From contig JAYGED010000285.1 of the NCBI GenBank assembly GCA_046582565.1, forward strand, positions 1-30,303: a stretch of DNA of 30,303 nt, written 5' to 3'. A model generated the notes under the pieces. It worked only from the letters and a program-made list of their open reading frames with translations, did not search any database and had not been told where the DNA came from. This DNA comes from JAYGED01 sp046582565 (GTDB taxonomy: Bacteria; Pseudomonadota; Alphaproteobacteria; JAAXGF01). Shown piece by piece: positions 9,730-17,722 of this stretch. Within the stretch, counting starts at the first letter, position 1; every line of letters starts with the position of its first letter. The translations under genes and the position numbers were made by a program.

Positions 9730-10616
9730 GGTGTTGCTGCCTTCTGGGCAACGTCCACATCTGGGTCGCGGCCGATGATGGCGCTGATCGGCGCTAATAC
9801 GACGCCCCGCGCCAGAGCCTCGGGCAGCCACTTCTCGAGGACGTCGAGGGTTGCCGGGCGCGGATGGGCGATGCCGACGGCGAAGCCGCGCTTACGCGCC
9901 AGGGCTTCCAGCTCGGCAAGCCGGGCGGTGATCTCGCCCGTATCGCTATCGTTATCGATGAACACGTCGCGGCGCAGGGTGGGGATACTCAGGCTGCGGG
10001 CGATGCGCTCGCCAACCGTGTTAGCCGCGGTGCGGGAATCGACAAACAGCAAGCCGCGCTCATCGACCCTAGTGAGCACCATTTCCATGGCCGCCATATC
10101 CTGTGTGAAACGGCTTCCCATATGGTTGTTGACCCCCACATAGCCGGTAAAGCTGTCGAGCATGGCCAGGACACGACGGTCCAGCTCGGAGTCGTCGAGA
10201 CCGAGCACCAAGGCATTGGGGCCCGGGTCTTCGTCGGCGCTATCGGGCTGCATGGGTAAATGCATCATCAGTTCGTGGCCGGCGGCTCGCGCCGCCTCAA
10301 CCTGGGCGGCGACATCCGGCGCATGAGGAAAATAAGCCATGGTCAGCGGGCCGGGCAGCGCCGTGGCGCGCTGGCTCCAGGCGCGCGCCTCGCCCATATC
10401 GTCTATCAGCAGGGCAATCACCGGCGTCCCCGCCGCCACTTCGGTCATCGCCCGTGAATAGCGTTGCCATGCCGGCAGCGATTCGGTGGGCGCCGCCAAG
10501 GGAGACCAGGGGATCAGTTCCAGGGGCGCTGAGATTTCGTCAGTCTGGGCCCCAGCGACGCTGCCAAGCAACAGCAGCGCCGCAAGGACCCCAACCATGA
10601 GGCGCAGGAGTTTCAT
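9726..10616 (-). CDS. Divergent polysaccharide deacetylase (YibQ family)
   Basis: A 296-residue predicted periplasmic protein of the divergent polysaccharide deacetylase family (YibQ/DUF610), NodB-like in fold but of uncertain substrate. MKLLRLMVGVLAALLLLGSV forms a signal peptide ending near residue 22. Family motifs are LLIDDMGEA, YFPHAP, the AGHELMMHLPMQP stretch, GVNNHMGSRFT, LLFVDSRT, RRDVFIDND and GIAHPRP. The ATG at 10616 overlaps the cueR stop by four bases (ATGA); the longer reading to 10673 is only overlap with cueR. The gene sits between the copper regulator and the copper chaperone, an unexpected place: in many proteobacteria yibQ accompanies envC and ctpA cell-wall genes. A role in copper stress is inference from position only. 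Confidence 0.85.
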   Translation of the reverse strand: MKLLRLMVGVLAALLLLGSVAGAQTDEISAPLELIPWSPLAAPTESLPAWQRYSRAMTEVAAGTPVIALLIDDMGEARAWSQRATALPGPLTMAYFPHAPDVAAQVEAARAAGHELMMHLPMQPDSADEDPGPNALVLGLDDSELDRRVLAMLDSFTGYVGVNNHMGSRFTQDMAAMEMVLTRVDERGLLFVDSRTAANTVGERIARSLSIPTLRRDVFIDNDSDTGEITARLAELEALARKRGFAVGIAHPRPATLDVLEKWLPEALARGVVLAPISAIIGRDPDVDVAQKAATP

Positions 10617-11005
10617 CCGAACCCGGCAAGATCGTCGAGAATCGGGCAGGCGGGCCGGTCGTCGCCGTGGCATTTCTCGATGAGGTGGCGGAGGGTCGAG
10701 CGGATCGTCTCAAGTTCGGCAATCTTGGTGTCGATGGATTTCACATGGCGGGTCGCCAGGGCTTTGACATCGGCGCTTGCTCTGTTTTTGTCGTGGTACA
10801 GTTCGAGCAGGCCATTGACGTCCGCCACGCTGAAGCCGAGCCCCCTTGCCCGGTGGATGAAGTTCAGGAAGGCCACGTCGTTGTCGCCATAGCTGCGATA
10901 GCCGCCAACCGTGCGCGGCGCCGGGGCGATCAGGCCGATCGATTCGTAATAGCGAATGGTCTTGGTGGTGACGCCCGAGAGCGCCGCCGCTTCGCCGATA
11001 TTCAT
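10613..11005 (-). CDS. cueR: Copper-responsive MerR-family regulator (CueR)
   Basis: A 130-residue Cu(I)-sensing transcription activator. The N-terminal winged helix reads MNIGEAAALSGVTTKTIRYY with the typical GGYRSYG wing, followed by a long dimerisation helix. The sensing loop has Cys112 and Cys120 in C-X7-C spacing (KCHGDDRPACPIL), the same numbers and spacing as E. coli CueR. This points to copper, silver or gold rather than zinc or mercury. The ATG at 11005 overlaps the copA stop (ATGA), with AAGGAG just upstream. Being inside the operon it activates, it should be positively autoregulated through the promoter in front of copA. Confidence 0.93.
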   Translation of the reverse strand: MNIGEAAALSGVTTKTIRYYESIGLIAPAPRTVGGYRSYGDNDVAFLNFIHRARGLGFSVADVNGLLELYHDKNRASADVKALATRHVKSIDTKIAELETIRSTLRHLIEKCHGDDRPACPILDDLAGFG

Positions 11006-13422
11006 GGTGAGACTCCTTGTTTGGGACGCCACCGTTTAAGCAATAGCGAGTTGGTGACCACGCTGACGCTTGAGCCGGCCATGGCGGCGCCGGCGAAGAC
11101 CGGGCTGAGGATGCCGCTCACCGCCAGGGGGATGCCGATCAGGTTGTAGATGAAGGCCCAAAACAGGTTTTGCCGTATCTTGCGGTAGGTGGCGCGGCTG
11201 ATGTCTATGGCCTCGGCGACCAGGGCCGGATCGCCGCGCATCAGGATGATGCCGGCGGAATGCATGGCCACGTCGGTGCCGCCGCCCATGGCAATGCCGA
11301 TATCGGCGGCGGCCAGGGCCGGCGCGTCGTTTACCCCGTCGCCGACCATGCCGACGACGCCGTGGCTTTCGCGCAGGCGCATGACCTCGGCGGCCTTGTC
11401 TTCGGGCAATACCTCGGCGAGCAGGCTGTCGACGCCGACGGCTTGGGCCACGAACTCGGCGCTGCGCCGGTTGTCGCCGGTCAGCATGACGGTTGCGATG
11501 CCGAGGCGCTTGAGCCGCGCAATGGCCTCCGTGGTGCCGGGCTTGATCTTGTCGCGGACGGCGATCAGCCCGAGCAGCGTCTCGTCGTCGGCAAGCCAGA
11601 TCACCGTATCGCCCTGCCCTTCGAGGCCGGCGGCGCGTTCTTCGCCCAGCTCCGTATCCACCCCGGCCTCGGCCATCAGCCGGCGGTTGCCGAGCCACAG
11701 GCGGCGGCCCTCGACGGTAGCGGCGACGCCGCGCCCGGTCAGGCTCTTGAAACCGCTGGAAGCGGCTGGAGTGATGCCCTGATCAGCGGCGCGGGCGAGA
11801 ACTCCGCGCGCCAGGGGATGTTCGGACCCCGCCTGGATCGCCGCCGCCAGGGCGAGGGTGTCGTCTTCGGAAGCGGCGAGAGCAACCACTTGGCTGACGC
11901 TGGGACGGCCTTTGGTCAGGGTGCCGGTCTTGTCGAACACCACCAGTTTCAGCTTATGGGCGCGCTCCAGGGCTTCCGCATCCTTGAACAGGATGCCGGC
12001 GCGGGCCGCCGCCCCGGTGCCGACCATGATCGCCGTGGGTGTGGCGAGACCCAGGGCGCAGGGGCAGGATATCACCAGCACCGAGACCGCGATGACCAGG
12101 GCCATGGCGGGCTCCAACCCGCTCATCCACCAGCCGCCGAAGGCCAGGGCGGCGATGACCACGACGACGGGCACGAATACCGCCGCCACCTGATCGACCA
12201 AACGCTGCACGGGCGCTTTGCTGGCTTGCGCCGATTCCACCAGCCGGATGATGCCGGCGAGCATGGATTCGGCACCCACGCCGGTCGCCCGCACATGGAG
12301 CAGCCCGGCGCCGTTGACCGCGCCGCCAATGACCGTATCGCCGAGCTGTTTAGGGACCGGCATGCTTTCGCCGGTGATCAAGGCCTCGTCGACTTCGCTG
12401 TCGCCCTCGATAATCTCGCCGTCGGCGGGTATCCGCCCGCCCGGGCGAATGACGATGATGTCGCCCGAGGCCAGGGCTTCGATCGGTACTTCGACCTCCA
12501 CGCCGTCGCGCAGCACATGGGCGCTGGTCGGGCGCAGCTCGGAGAGAGCGCGGATCGCCGCCGCCGTGGATCGTTTGGCGCGGTGTTCAAGCCAGCGCCC
12601 CAGCATGACCAGGGTGATGATCACCGCCGCCGCCTCGAAATAGAGATGGCCGTCGCCGTATTGCGGCCAGATCATCAGGGCGACGCTGAGGCCGTAGGCC
12701 GCCGAGGTGCCCAACGCCACGAGCAGGTCCATATTGCCCGAGCCGACGCGCAAAGCCTTCCAGGCCGGGACATAGAAGCGCGCGCCGATGCCGAACTGCA
12801 CCGGCGTCGCCAGGGCGAGCTGCATCCAGGCGGCAAGCCGGAAATCGAAGCCCGACAGACTGGCCGCCATCTGAGCGATCAGCGGCAAGGTGAGCAGGCC
12901 TGCCAGAATTACCGCGTTGCGCTCGCCAAGCAAACGCCTCTGGGCGTCAGCCTCTTCGTCCTCAGCGCTTTTCTGCATCGTCTGAGGTGTTGCGCCGAAC
13001 CCGATGCGCTCGACCGCCGCCACCAGGGCCGCCATATCCAAGACACCCGACGGCGCCGTGACCGAGGCCTGTTCGGTGGCCAGATTGACGCTGGCCCCGA
13101 AAACGCCGGGGGTTTTCATGAGGGCGCGCTCGACCCGACCGACACAGGAAGCACAGGTCATCCCCTCGATGGACAGGTTCAGGGTCTCTGATGGCACGGT
13201 AAAGCCGGTGCGTTCTATGGCCTCGGCAACATCGCCGGGCGAGATGCTGTCGCTATCAATGCGCACCTCGGCGCGCTCGGTCGCCAGGTTCACCGAGGCT
13301 TGCAGCACCCCGTCCGTCTTGTTCAGCGCCCGCTCGATCCGCCCGACGCAAGATGCACAGGTCATGCCCTCGACCGGTAGCGTGATGGTCAGGGTATCTT
13401 CTTCGGAAAGCGCGACAGACAT
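11002..13422 (-). CDS. copA: Cu(I)-exporting P1B-type ATPase
   Basis: Inner-membrane pump that exports Cu(I) from the cytoplasm. It has 806 residues. Two N-terminal metal-binding domains each carry GMTCASC (cysteines 22/25 and 90/93). Eight membrane helices are expected, with the transport motif SCPCALGLATP in helix 6. Other landmarks are the actuator-domain ITGESMPV, phosphorylation site DKTGTLTKG, nucleotide-binding SEHPLARG, hinge GDGVNDAPAL, and the C-terminal YNLIGIPLAV and MAGSSVSVVTNSL typical of the Cu(I) subgroup. I chose the ATG at 13422 (MSVALSEEDTL); an in-frame start at 13449 adds nine residues. It is the first gene of the copper operon, preceded by a MerR-type promoter. Confidence 0.97.
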   Translation of the reverse strand: MSVALSEEDTLTITLPVEGMTCASCVGRIERALNKTDGVLQASVNLATERAEVRIDSDSISPGDVAEAIERTGFTVPSETLNLSIEGMTCASCVGRVERALMKTPGVFGASVNLATEQASVTAPSGVLDMAALVAAVERIGFGATPQTMQKSAEDEEADAQRRLLGERNAVILAGLLTLPLIAQMAASLSGFDFRLAAWMQLALATPVQFGIGARFYVPAWKALRVGSGNMDLLVALGTSAAYGLSVALMIWPQYGDGHLYFEAAAVIITLVMLGRWLEHRAKRSTAAAIRALSELRPTSAHVLRDGVEVEVPIEALASGDIIVIRPGGRIPADGEIIEGDSEVDEALITGESMPVPKQLGDTVIGGAVNGAGLLHVRATGVGAESMLAGIIRLVESAQASKAPVQRLVDQVAAVFVPVVVVIAALAFGGWWMSGLEPAMALVIAVSVLVISCPCALGLATPTAIMVGTGAAARAGILFKDAEALERAHKLKLVVFDKTGTLTKGRPSVSQVVALAASEDDTLALAAAIQAGSEHPLARGVLARAADQGITPAASSGFKSLTGRGVAATVEGRRLWLGNRRLMAEAGVDTELGEERAAGLEGQGDTVIWLADDETLLGLIAVRDKIKPGTTEAIARLKRLGIATVMLTGDNRRSAEFVAQAVGVDSLLAEVLPEDKAAEVMRLRESHGVVGMVGDGVNDAPALAAADIGIAMGGGTDVAMHSAGIILMRGDPALVAEAIDISRATYRKIRQNLFWAFIYNLIGIPLAVSGILSPVFAGAAMAGSSVSVVTNSLLLKRWRPKQGVSP

Positions 13423-13468
13423 GATGATGAACCTCAAGATAAAGGCCAAAAGAGCGGCCCTTCGACTC

Positions 13469-13499
13469 TACATATTCATTCCAGTTACTGGAAGGTCAA
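13469..13499 (-). promoter_or_regulatory. CueR-type promoter and operator of the copper operon
   Basis: Read on the minus strand, a -35 box TTGACC (13499-13494) and a -10 box TATGTA (13474-13469) are separated by 19 bases. The spacer begins with the perfect dyad TTCCAGTAACTGGAA (13493-13479; 7-bp arms around one base). An overlong 19-bp spacer filled by a dyad is the hallmark of promoters activated by MerR-family regulators, and ACCTTCC...GGAA matches known CueR sites. The copA start lies 47 bases downstream of the -10 box. Confidence 0.88.
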
Positions 13500-13634
13500 G
13501 GTTTGTTTGTAGTTTAATTCAGGGGTGCTCGTCAAACGCACCAACCACGGTGGTTCCCTTCCCCGTCCGCGCGGGGTATTCTGGCGATTGCTATCATGAT
13601 GTAACGCCTGAAGAAATTTGCGTGAGTCTTTGAT

Positions 13635-14219
13635 ATGTTGCTCTTAATCGATAACTACGACAGCTTTACCTACAACTTGGCCCATTTCCTTGGGGAACTC
13701 GGCGCCGAGGTTGTCGTGAAGCGGAATGACGCGATTACGGTGGATGCGCTGCTCGATGAAGCGCCCGAGGCAGTGGTCATGTCGCCCGGTCCCTGCGATC
13801 CCGACCGTGCCGGTATCTGCCTGGAGCTGGTCGAACGTGTCGCCGGCAAGATCCCCCTGTTCGGCGTCTGCCTGGGCCATCAGGCGATCGGCCAGGCCTT
13901 CGGCGGCAAAATTGTGCGCGCGCCTTATGTGATGCACGGCAAGCTGAGCCCGGTTCGCCACAACGGCGAAGGCGTGTTTCGCGATCTGCCGAACCCGTTT
14001 GCGGCAACCCGCTACCATTCCCTCACCGTTGAGCGCGAGAGCCTGCCCGATTGCCTGGAAATCACCGCCGAGACGGACGACGGCGTCATCCTCGGTCTGT
14101 CCCACCGCGAACTGCCGGTTCATGGCGTGCAATTCCATCCGGAAAGCATTGCCTCGGAACAGGGTCACGCCTTATTGAAGAACTTCCTCGAAATTGCCAA
14201 ATCGGCGGGTACCGTATGA
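13635..14219 (+). CDS. trpG: Anthranilate synthase component II (glutamine amidotransferase)
   Basis: Supplies ammonia from glutamine to TrpE for anthranilate synthesis. It has 194 residues, a standalone class I amidotransferase. The catalytic triad is Cys79 (GVCLGHQ), His168 and Glu170 (VQFHPES), and the oxyanion region is MSPGPCDPD. The N-terminus LLLIDNYDSFTYNL is typical of TrpG/PabA. The gene could also serve aminodeoxychorismate synthase (pabA role), since no separate pabA is visible here. It is the first of five genes joined by short overlaps (trpG-trpD-trpC-moaC-moeA). The 212-base gap to divergent copA holds the copper promoter and two small dyads (13543-13555 and 13561-13576), but no promoter for trpG that I would call. 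Confidence 0.96.
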   Translation: MLLLIDNYDSFTYNLAHFLGELGAEVVVKRNDAITVDALLDEAPEAVVMSPGPCDPDRAGICLELVERVAGKIPLFGVCLGHQAIGQAFGGKIVRAPYVMHGKLSPVRHNGEGVFRDLPNPFAATRYHSLTVERESLPDCLEITAETDDGVILGLSHRELPVHGVQFHPESIASEQGHALLKNFLEIAKSAGTV

Positions 14220-15241
14220 CCCATGACATGAAAGAGATGATCGGGCTGATCGCCACCGGCGCCACCCTGAGCGTCGAGCAATCGAGCGCCGCTTTCGACA
14301 TCATGATGTCGGGCGACGCGACGCAAGCCCAGATCGGCGGCTTCCTCATGGGCCTCAGGGTGCGCGGCGAGACCGTCGATGAGATCACCGGCGGCGTCAC
14401 CACCATGCGCGCCAAGATGACCAAAATCGACCCCGTTGAGGGCGCCATGGATGTGGTCGGCACCGGCGGTGACGGCCATAACACCTTCAATATCTCTACT
14501 GCTGCCGCCATGGTGGTCGCCGGTTGCGGCGTGCCCGTGGCGAAGCACGGCAACAAGGCCGCGTCGTCCAAGAGCGGCGCCGCCGATGTTCTCGCCGCCC
14601 TCGGCGTCAAGCTCGATGCCGACATGTCGCTTGTGCGCAAGGCTCTCCATGAGGGCGGTCTCTGCTTCATGCTGGCCCAGCGGCACCACGGCGCCATGAA
14701 AAACGTCGGCGGCCCCCGGGTCGAACTGGCCACCCGCACCATCTTCAACCTGCTCGGGCCGTTGTCGAACCCGGCCGGAGTCATACGCATGCTGGTCGGC
14801 GTGCCCGACCGGGCCTGGATCGAGCCCTTTGCACAGGTGCTGGACGCGCTTGGGACGGAGTGCGCCTGGATCGTCCATGGCGCCGACGGTATGGATGAGC
14901 TGAGCACCACCGGCGCGTCCTTTGTCACCGAACTCAAGCGGGGCGACATACGCAGTTTCGAGGTCTCTCCCGGCGATGTCGGCCTGCAGACAACCACCCT
15001 CGACGATCTTCGGGGCGGTGACGCCGAGGCCAACGCGGCGGCGATCCATGCCCTGCTCGACGGCGCGCCCGGTCCGTTCCGCGATATCGTACTCTACAAT
15101 GCGGGCGCCGCCCTGGTGGTCGCGGGTAAAGCCGACGATCATAGGGCTGGAATTGCCCTGGCGGCGGCCTCCATTGACGATGGCGCGGCCCGGGCCAAAT
15201 TGGAAGCCCTGGTGCGAATCACCAACGAAGACGCCTCATGA
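14216..15241 (+). CDS. trpD: Anthranilate phosphoribosyltransferase
   Basis: Transfers phosphoribose from PRPP to anthranilate, the second step of tryptophan synthesis. It has 341 residues. Visible family motifs are GTGGDGHNTFNIST (PRPP binding), KHGNKAASSKSGAADVL and FNLLGPLSNPAG. The start is the ATG at 14216, overlapping the trpG stop by four bases (ATGA); the longer in-frame reading beginning at 14051 lies wholly inside trpG. Its own stop overlaps the trpC start in the same way, so the trp block is likely translated in a coupled fashion. Confidence 0.97.
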   Translation: MTHDMKEMIGLIATGATLSVEQSSAAFDIMMSGDATQAQIGGFLMGLRVRGETVDEITGGVTTMRAKMTKIDPVEGAMDVVGTGGDGHNTFNISTAAAMVVAGCGVPVAKHGNKAASSKSGAADVLAALGVKLDADMSLVRKALHEGGLCFMLAQRHHGAMKNVGGPRVELATRTIFNLLGPLSNPAGVIRMLVGVPDRAWIEPFAQVLDALGTECAWIVHGADGMDELSTTGASFVTELKRGDIRSFEVSPGDVGLQTTTLDDLRGGDAEANAAAIHALLDGAPGPFRDIVLYNAGAALVVAGKADDHRAGIALAAASIDDGAARAKLEALVRITNEDAS

Positions 15242-16035
15242 GCGATATTCTGGCCCAAATCTGCGCCGATAAACGCATCGAGGTCGATCGCCGCAAGGCG
15301 GCCTGCCCGCAGGATCAGATCGAGCGGGACGCGGCCCAGGCGCCGCCGCCCCGTGGCTTCGCGGCGGCGCTCACGGCTTCTGTCGAGGGCGGAGGGCTGG
15401 CCCTGATCGCCGAGCTAAAGAAAGCCTCGCCGAGTAAGGGCCTGATCCGCGCCGATTTCGACCCGCCCAGCCTGGCGCGCGCCTATGAAGATGGCGGTGC
15501 CGCCTGCCTGTCGGTGCTTACCGATGGGCCCTATTTCCAGGGTGAGGACGACTATCTTGCCGCCGCGCGCGAAGCCGTCGGGCTGCCGGCCTTGCGCAAG
15601 GATTTTATGATCGACCCCTGGCAGATTGCCGAATCCCGGGCGCTTGGCGCCGATTGCATACTGATCATCATGGCTGCCCTCGACGATGTCGAGGCGGGCG
15701 AGATTATGGCGGCGGCGCGCCAGTTCGGCATGGACGCCCTGATCGAAGTCCATGACGAAGACGAGCTCGAGCGGGCGGCAAAGCTGGGCGGCTCCCTGAT
15801 CGGCATCAACAACCGCAACCTGAAGACCCTGGAGGTCGACCTGGCGGTCAGCGAGCGCTTGGCCCTGCTGGCGCCCGAGGGCGCCGAGCTGGTATGCGAG
15901 AGTGGCCTGAACAGCCACGCCGACCTGTTGCGCATGGCGGCGGTCGGCGTCCGGCGCTTCCTGGTCGGTGAATCCCTCATGCGCCAGGCCGATGTGGCGG
16001 CGGCGACCTCGGCCCTGCTGAACCGCGCTGCCTAG
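15238..16035 (+). CDS. trpC: Indole-3-glycerol-phosphate synthase
   Basis: Closes the indole ring from carboxyphenylaminodeoxyribulose phosphate, the fourth chemical step of tryptophan synthesis. It has 265 residues and is monofunctional; it is not fused to the TrpF isomerase. Motifs are IAELKKASPSKGLIR with the catalytic lysines, SVLTDGPYFQG, LRKDFMIDPWQI, IGINNRNLKTLEVD and VCESGLNSHADL. The ATG overlaps the trpD stop. Neither trpF nor trpAB is in the window. moaC follows after an 11-base gap with AGGAAG as its ribosome-binding site. Confidence 0.97.
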   Translation: MSDILAQICADKRIEVDRRKAACPQDQIERDAAQAPPPRGFAAALTASVEGGGLALIAELKKASPSKGLIRADFDPPSLARAYEDGGAACLSVLTDGPYFQGEDDYLAAAREAVGLPALRKDFMIDPWQIAESRALGADCILIIMAALDDVEAGEIMAAARQFGMDALIEVHDEDELERAAKLGGSLIGINNRNLKTLEVDLAVSERLALLAPEGAELVCESGLNSHADLLRMAAVGVRRFLVGESLMRQADVAAATSALLNRAA

Positions 16036-16046
16036 GAAGAACAGTC

Positions 16047-16529
16047 ATGAGCAAGCTCAGCCATTTCGATGAGGACGGCAAGGCGGCCATGGTTGATGTG
16101 TCGTCGAAGGACATCACCGAGCGCAGCGCCACCGCCGAGGGCAGCATCACCATGGCGCCGGAAACCCTGGCCTTGATAGCGGCGGGCTCCGTGGAGAAAG
16201 GCGACGTTCTCGGCGTCGCGCGCCTGGCCGGCATCATGGCGGCGAAGCGCACCCCGGATTTGATTCCTCTGTGCCATCCCCTGTCGCTGACCTCGGTCAT
16301 CGTCGATCTGGTCTGCAATGAAGCGACCCATGCGGTCGACATCACCGCGACCTGCAAGCTCAAGGGCCGCACCGGGGTTGAGATGGAGGCCCTGACGGCG
16401 GTTTCCGTGGCGGCGCTCACGGTCTACGACATGTGCAAGGCGGTCGATCGCGCCATGACCATCGGCGCGGTCCGCCTGACTCATAAGGCCGGTGGTAAAT
16501 CCGGCGAATACCGCCGCGACGACACATGA
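16047..16529 (+). CDS. moaC: Cyclic pyranopterin monophosphate synthase
   Basis: Acts with MoaA in the first stage of molybdenum cofactor synthesis, converting the cyclic GTP derivative to cyclic pyranopterin monophosphate. It has 160 residues, normal length. Conserved segments are MVDVSSKDITERSA, LIPLCHPLSLT, and the strongly conserved GVEMEALTAVSVAALTVYDM, with the catalytic Lys in MCKAVDR. Its stop overlaps the moeA start (ATGA). The trpC-moaC-moeA-lexA order is, to my knowledge, widespread in alphaproteobacteria. Confidence 0.97.
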   Translation: MSKLSHFDEDGKAAMVDVSSKDITERSATAEGSITMAPETLALIAAGSVEKGDVLGVARLAGIMAAKRTPDLIPLCHPLSLTSVIVDLVCNEATHAVDITATCKLKGRTGVEMEALTAVSVAALTVYDMCKAVDRAMTIGAVRLTHKAGGKSGEYRRDDT

Positions 16530-17722
16530 GTAAGCTTCTACCGGTCGCCGAGGCGCAGGCCCGTGTCTCCGCCGCCTTCTCCCCCCTGCCCGGCGAACAG
16601 GTAAGCCTCAGTGACGGCCTGGGGCGGGTGCTCGCCGAAGATCTCCATGCCCGGGTCACCCACCCGCCGGTGGCGGTCTCGGCGATGGATGGCTATGCCG
16701 TACGTGCCGCCGACACCGCTGGTGCGCCGGTTGATTTGCGCCTGATCGGCGAGGCTCCGGCGGGCGGCGCCCATGACGGCGTGGTCGGCCCCGGCGAGGC
16801 GGTGCGTATTTTCACCGGCGGTCCCGTGCCCGACGGCGCCGACGCCATCGTAATCCAGGAAGACACCGAGGCTGAAGGCGATCAGGTGAGAGTGCAAAGC
16901 GCGGTTACCGAAGGGCGCTTTGTGCGCCCGGCCGGGCTCGATTTCAGCCAGGGCGACATCGGCCTCGAAGCCGGGCGGCGCCTGAGTCCGCGCGACATCG
17001 GCCTGGCAGCGGCCATGAACCGGCCTTGGCTAAGTGTGCGCCGCAAGCCGCGCATCGCCCTGCTCGCCACCGGCAATGAAATCGTCCGACCCGGCGAGCC
17101 CGTTGCGGCCAACCACATCATCGCGTCGAACAGTCTGGCGCTCTCAGCCCTGATCACCGAAGCCGGCGGCATTGCCATCGATCTCGGCATCGCCCGCGAT
17201 AACGAGGAGTCCCTGCGCCACATGGCGGCGGGAGCTGCCGGCGCCGATCTTTTGGTCACCACCGGCGGCGTGTCGGTGGGCGAGCATGATCTGGTGCGAC
17301 GGCTGCTCGGCGAGGCCGACCTCGACTTCTGGCGTATTGCCATGCGCCCCGGCAAGCCGCTCATGTTCGGGCGCATCGATCAAACGCCAATACTCGGCGT
17401 GCCGGGAAATCCGGTGTCGGCCCTGGTCTGCGGTATGATCTTCATGCGCCCCGCCATGGATGTCATGCTCGGCCTCGATGGCGACCCGTCACCGCCGGAG
17501 ACGGCGGTGCTGGGCGGTGATCTTGTGGCCAATGACGAACGCCAGGATTACCTGCGCGCCTATCTTGTTTGCGAGCCTGACGGTGATTTGCTGGCGACGC
17601 CTTTCACCAAACAAGACAGCTCCATGATGTCGACCTTGTCCGCTGCCGGTTGTCTGATTGTGCGCCCGCCCCATGCGGAGCCAGCCAAGGCCGGCGAAAG
17701 AGTCGAATTTATCCGCTTTTAA
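16526..17722 (+). CDS. moeA: Molybdopterin molybdenumtransferase
   Basis: Inserts molybdate into adenylylated molybdopterin to form molybdenum cofactor. It has 398 residues, matching single-domain-set bacterial MoeA. Motifs are LGRVLAEDLHA, VSAMDGYAVRA, the GPGEAVRIFTGGPVPDGAD stretch, LATGNEIVRPGEP, TTGGVSVGEHDLVR and GVPGNPVSALVC. The start overlaps the moaC stop by four bases. The last two bases of its TAA stop are also the first two bases of a 265-bp inverted-repeat element, so the element sits flush against the coding end. Confidence 0.97.
   Translation: MSKLLPVAEAQARVSAAFSPLPGEQVSLSDGLGRVLAEDLHARVTHPPVAVSAMDGYAVRAADTAGAPVDLRLIGEAPAGGAHDGVVGPGEAVRIFTGGPVPDGADAIVIQEDTEAEGDQVRVQSAVTEGRFVRPAGLDFSQGDIGLEAGRRLSPRDIGLAAAMNRPWLSVRRKPRIALLATGNEIVRPGEPVAANHIIASNSLALSALITEAGGIAIDLGIARDNEESLRHMAAGAAGADLLVTTGGVSVGEHDLVRRLLGEADLDFWRIAMRPGKPLMFGRIDQTPILGVPGNPVSALVCGMIFMRPAMDVMLGLDGDPSPPETAVLGGDLVANDERQDYLRAYLVCEPDGDLLATPFTKQDSSMMSTLSAAGCLIVRPPHAEPAKAGERVEFIRF

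Noticed and set aside
11170..13191. 673-codon open frame on the plus strand opposite copA
   Set aside because: It is an antisense shadow of a GC-rich, well-supported P-type ATPase gene. Its protein is Gly/Asp/Arg/His-rich with no recognisable domain.
14165..15142. 325-codon and 315-codon open frames on the minus strand opposite trpD
   Set aside because: They mirror the trpD codon pattern and show no family features, while trpD has all its motifs.
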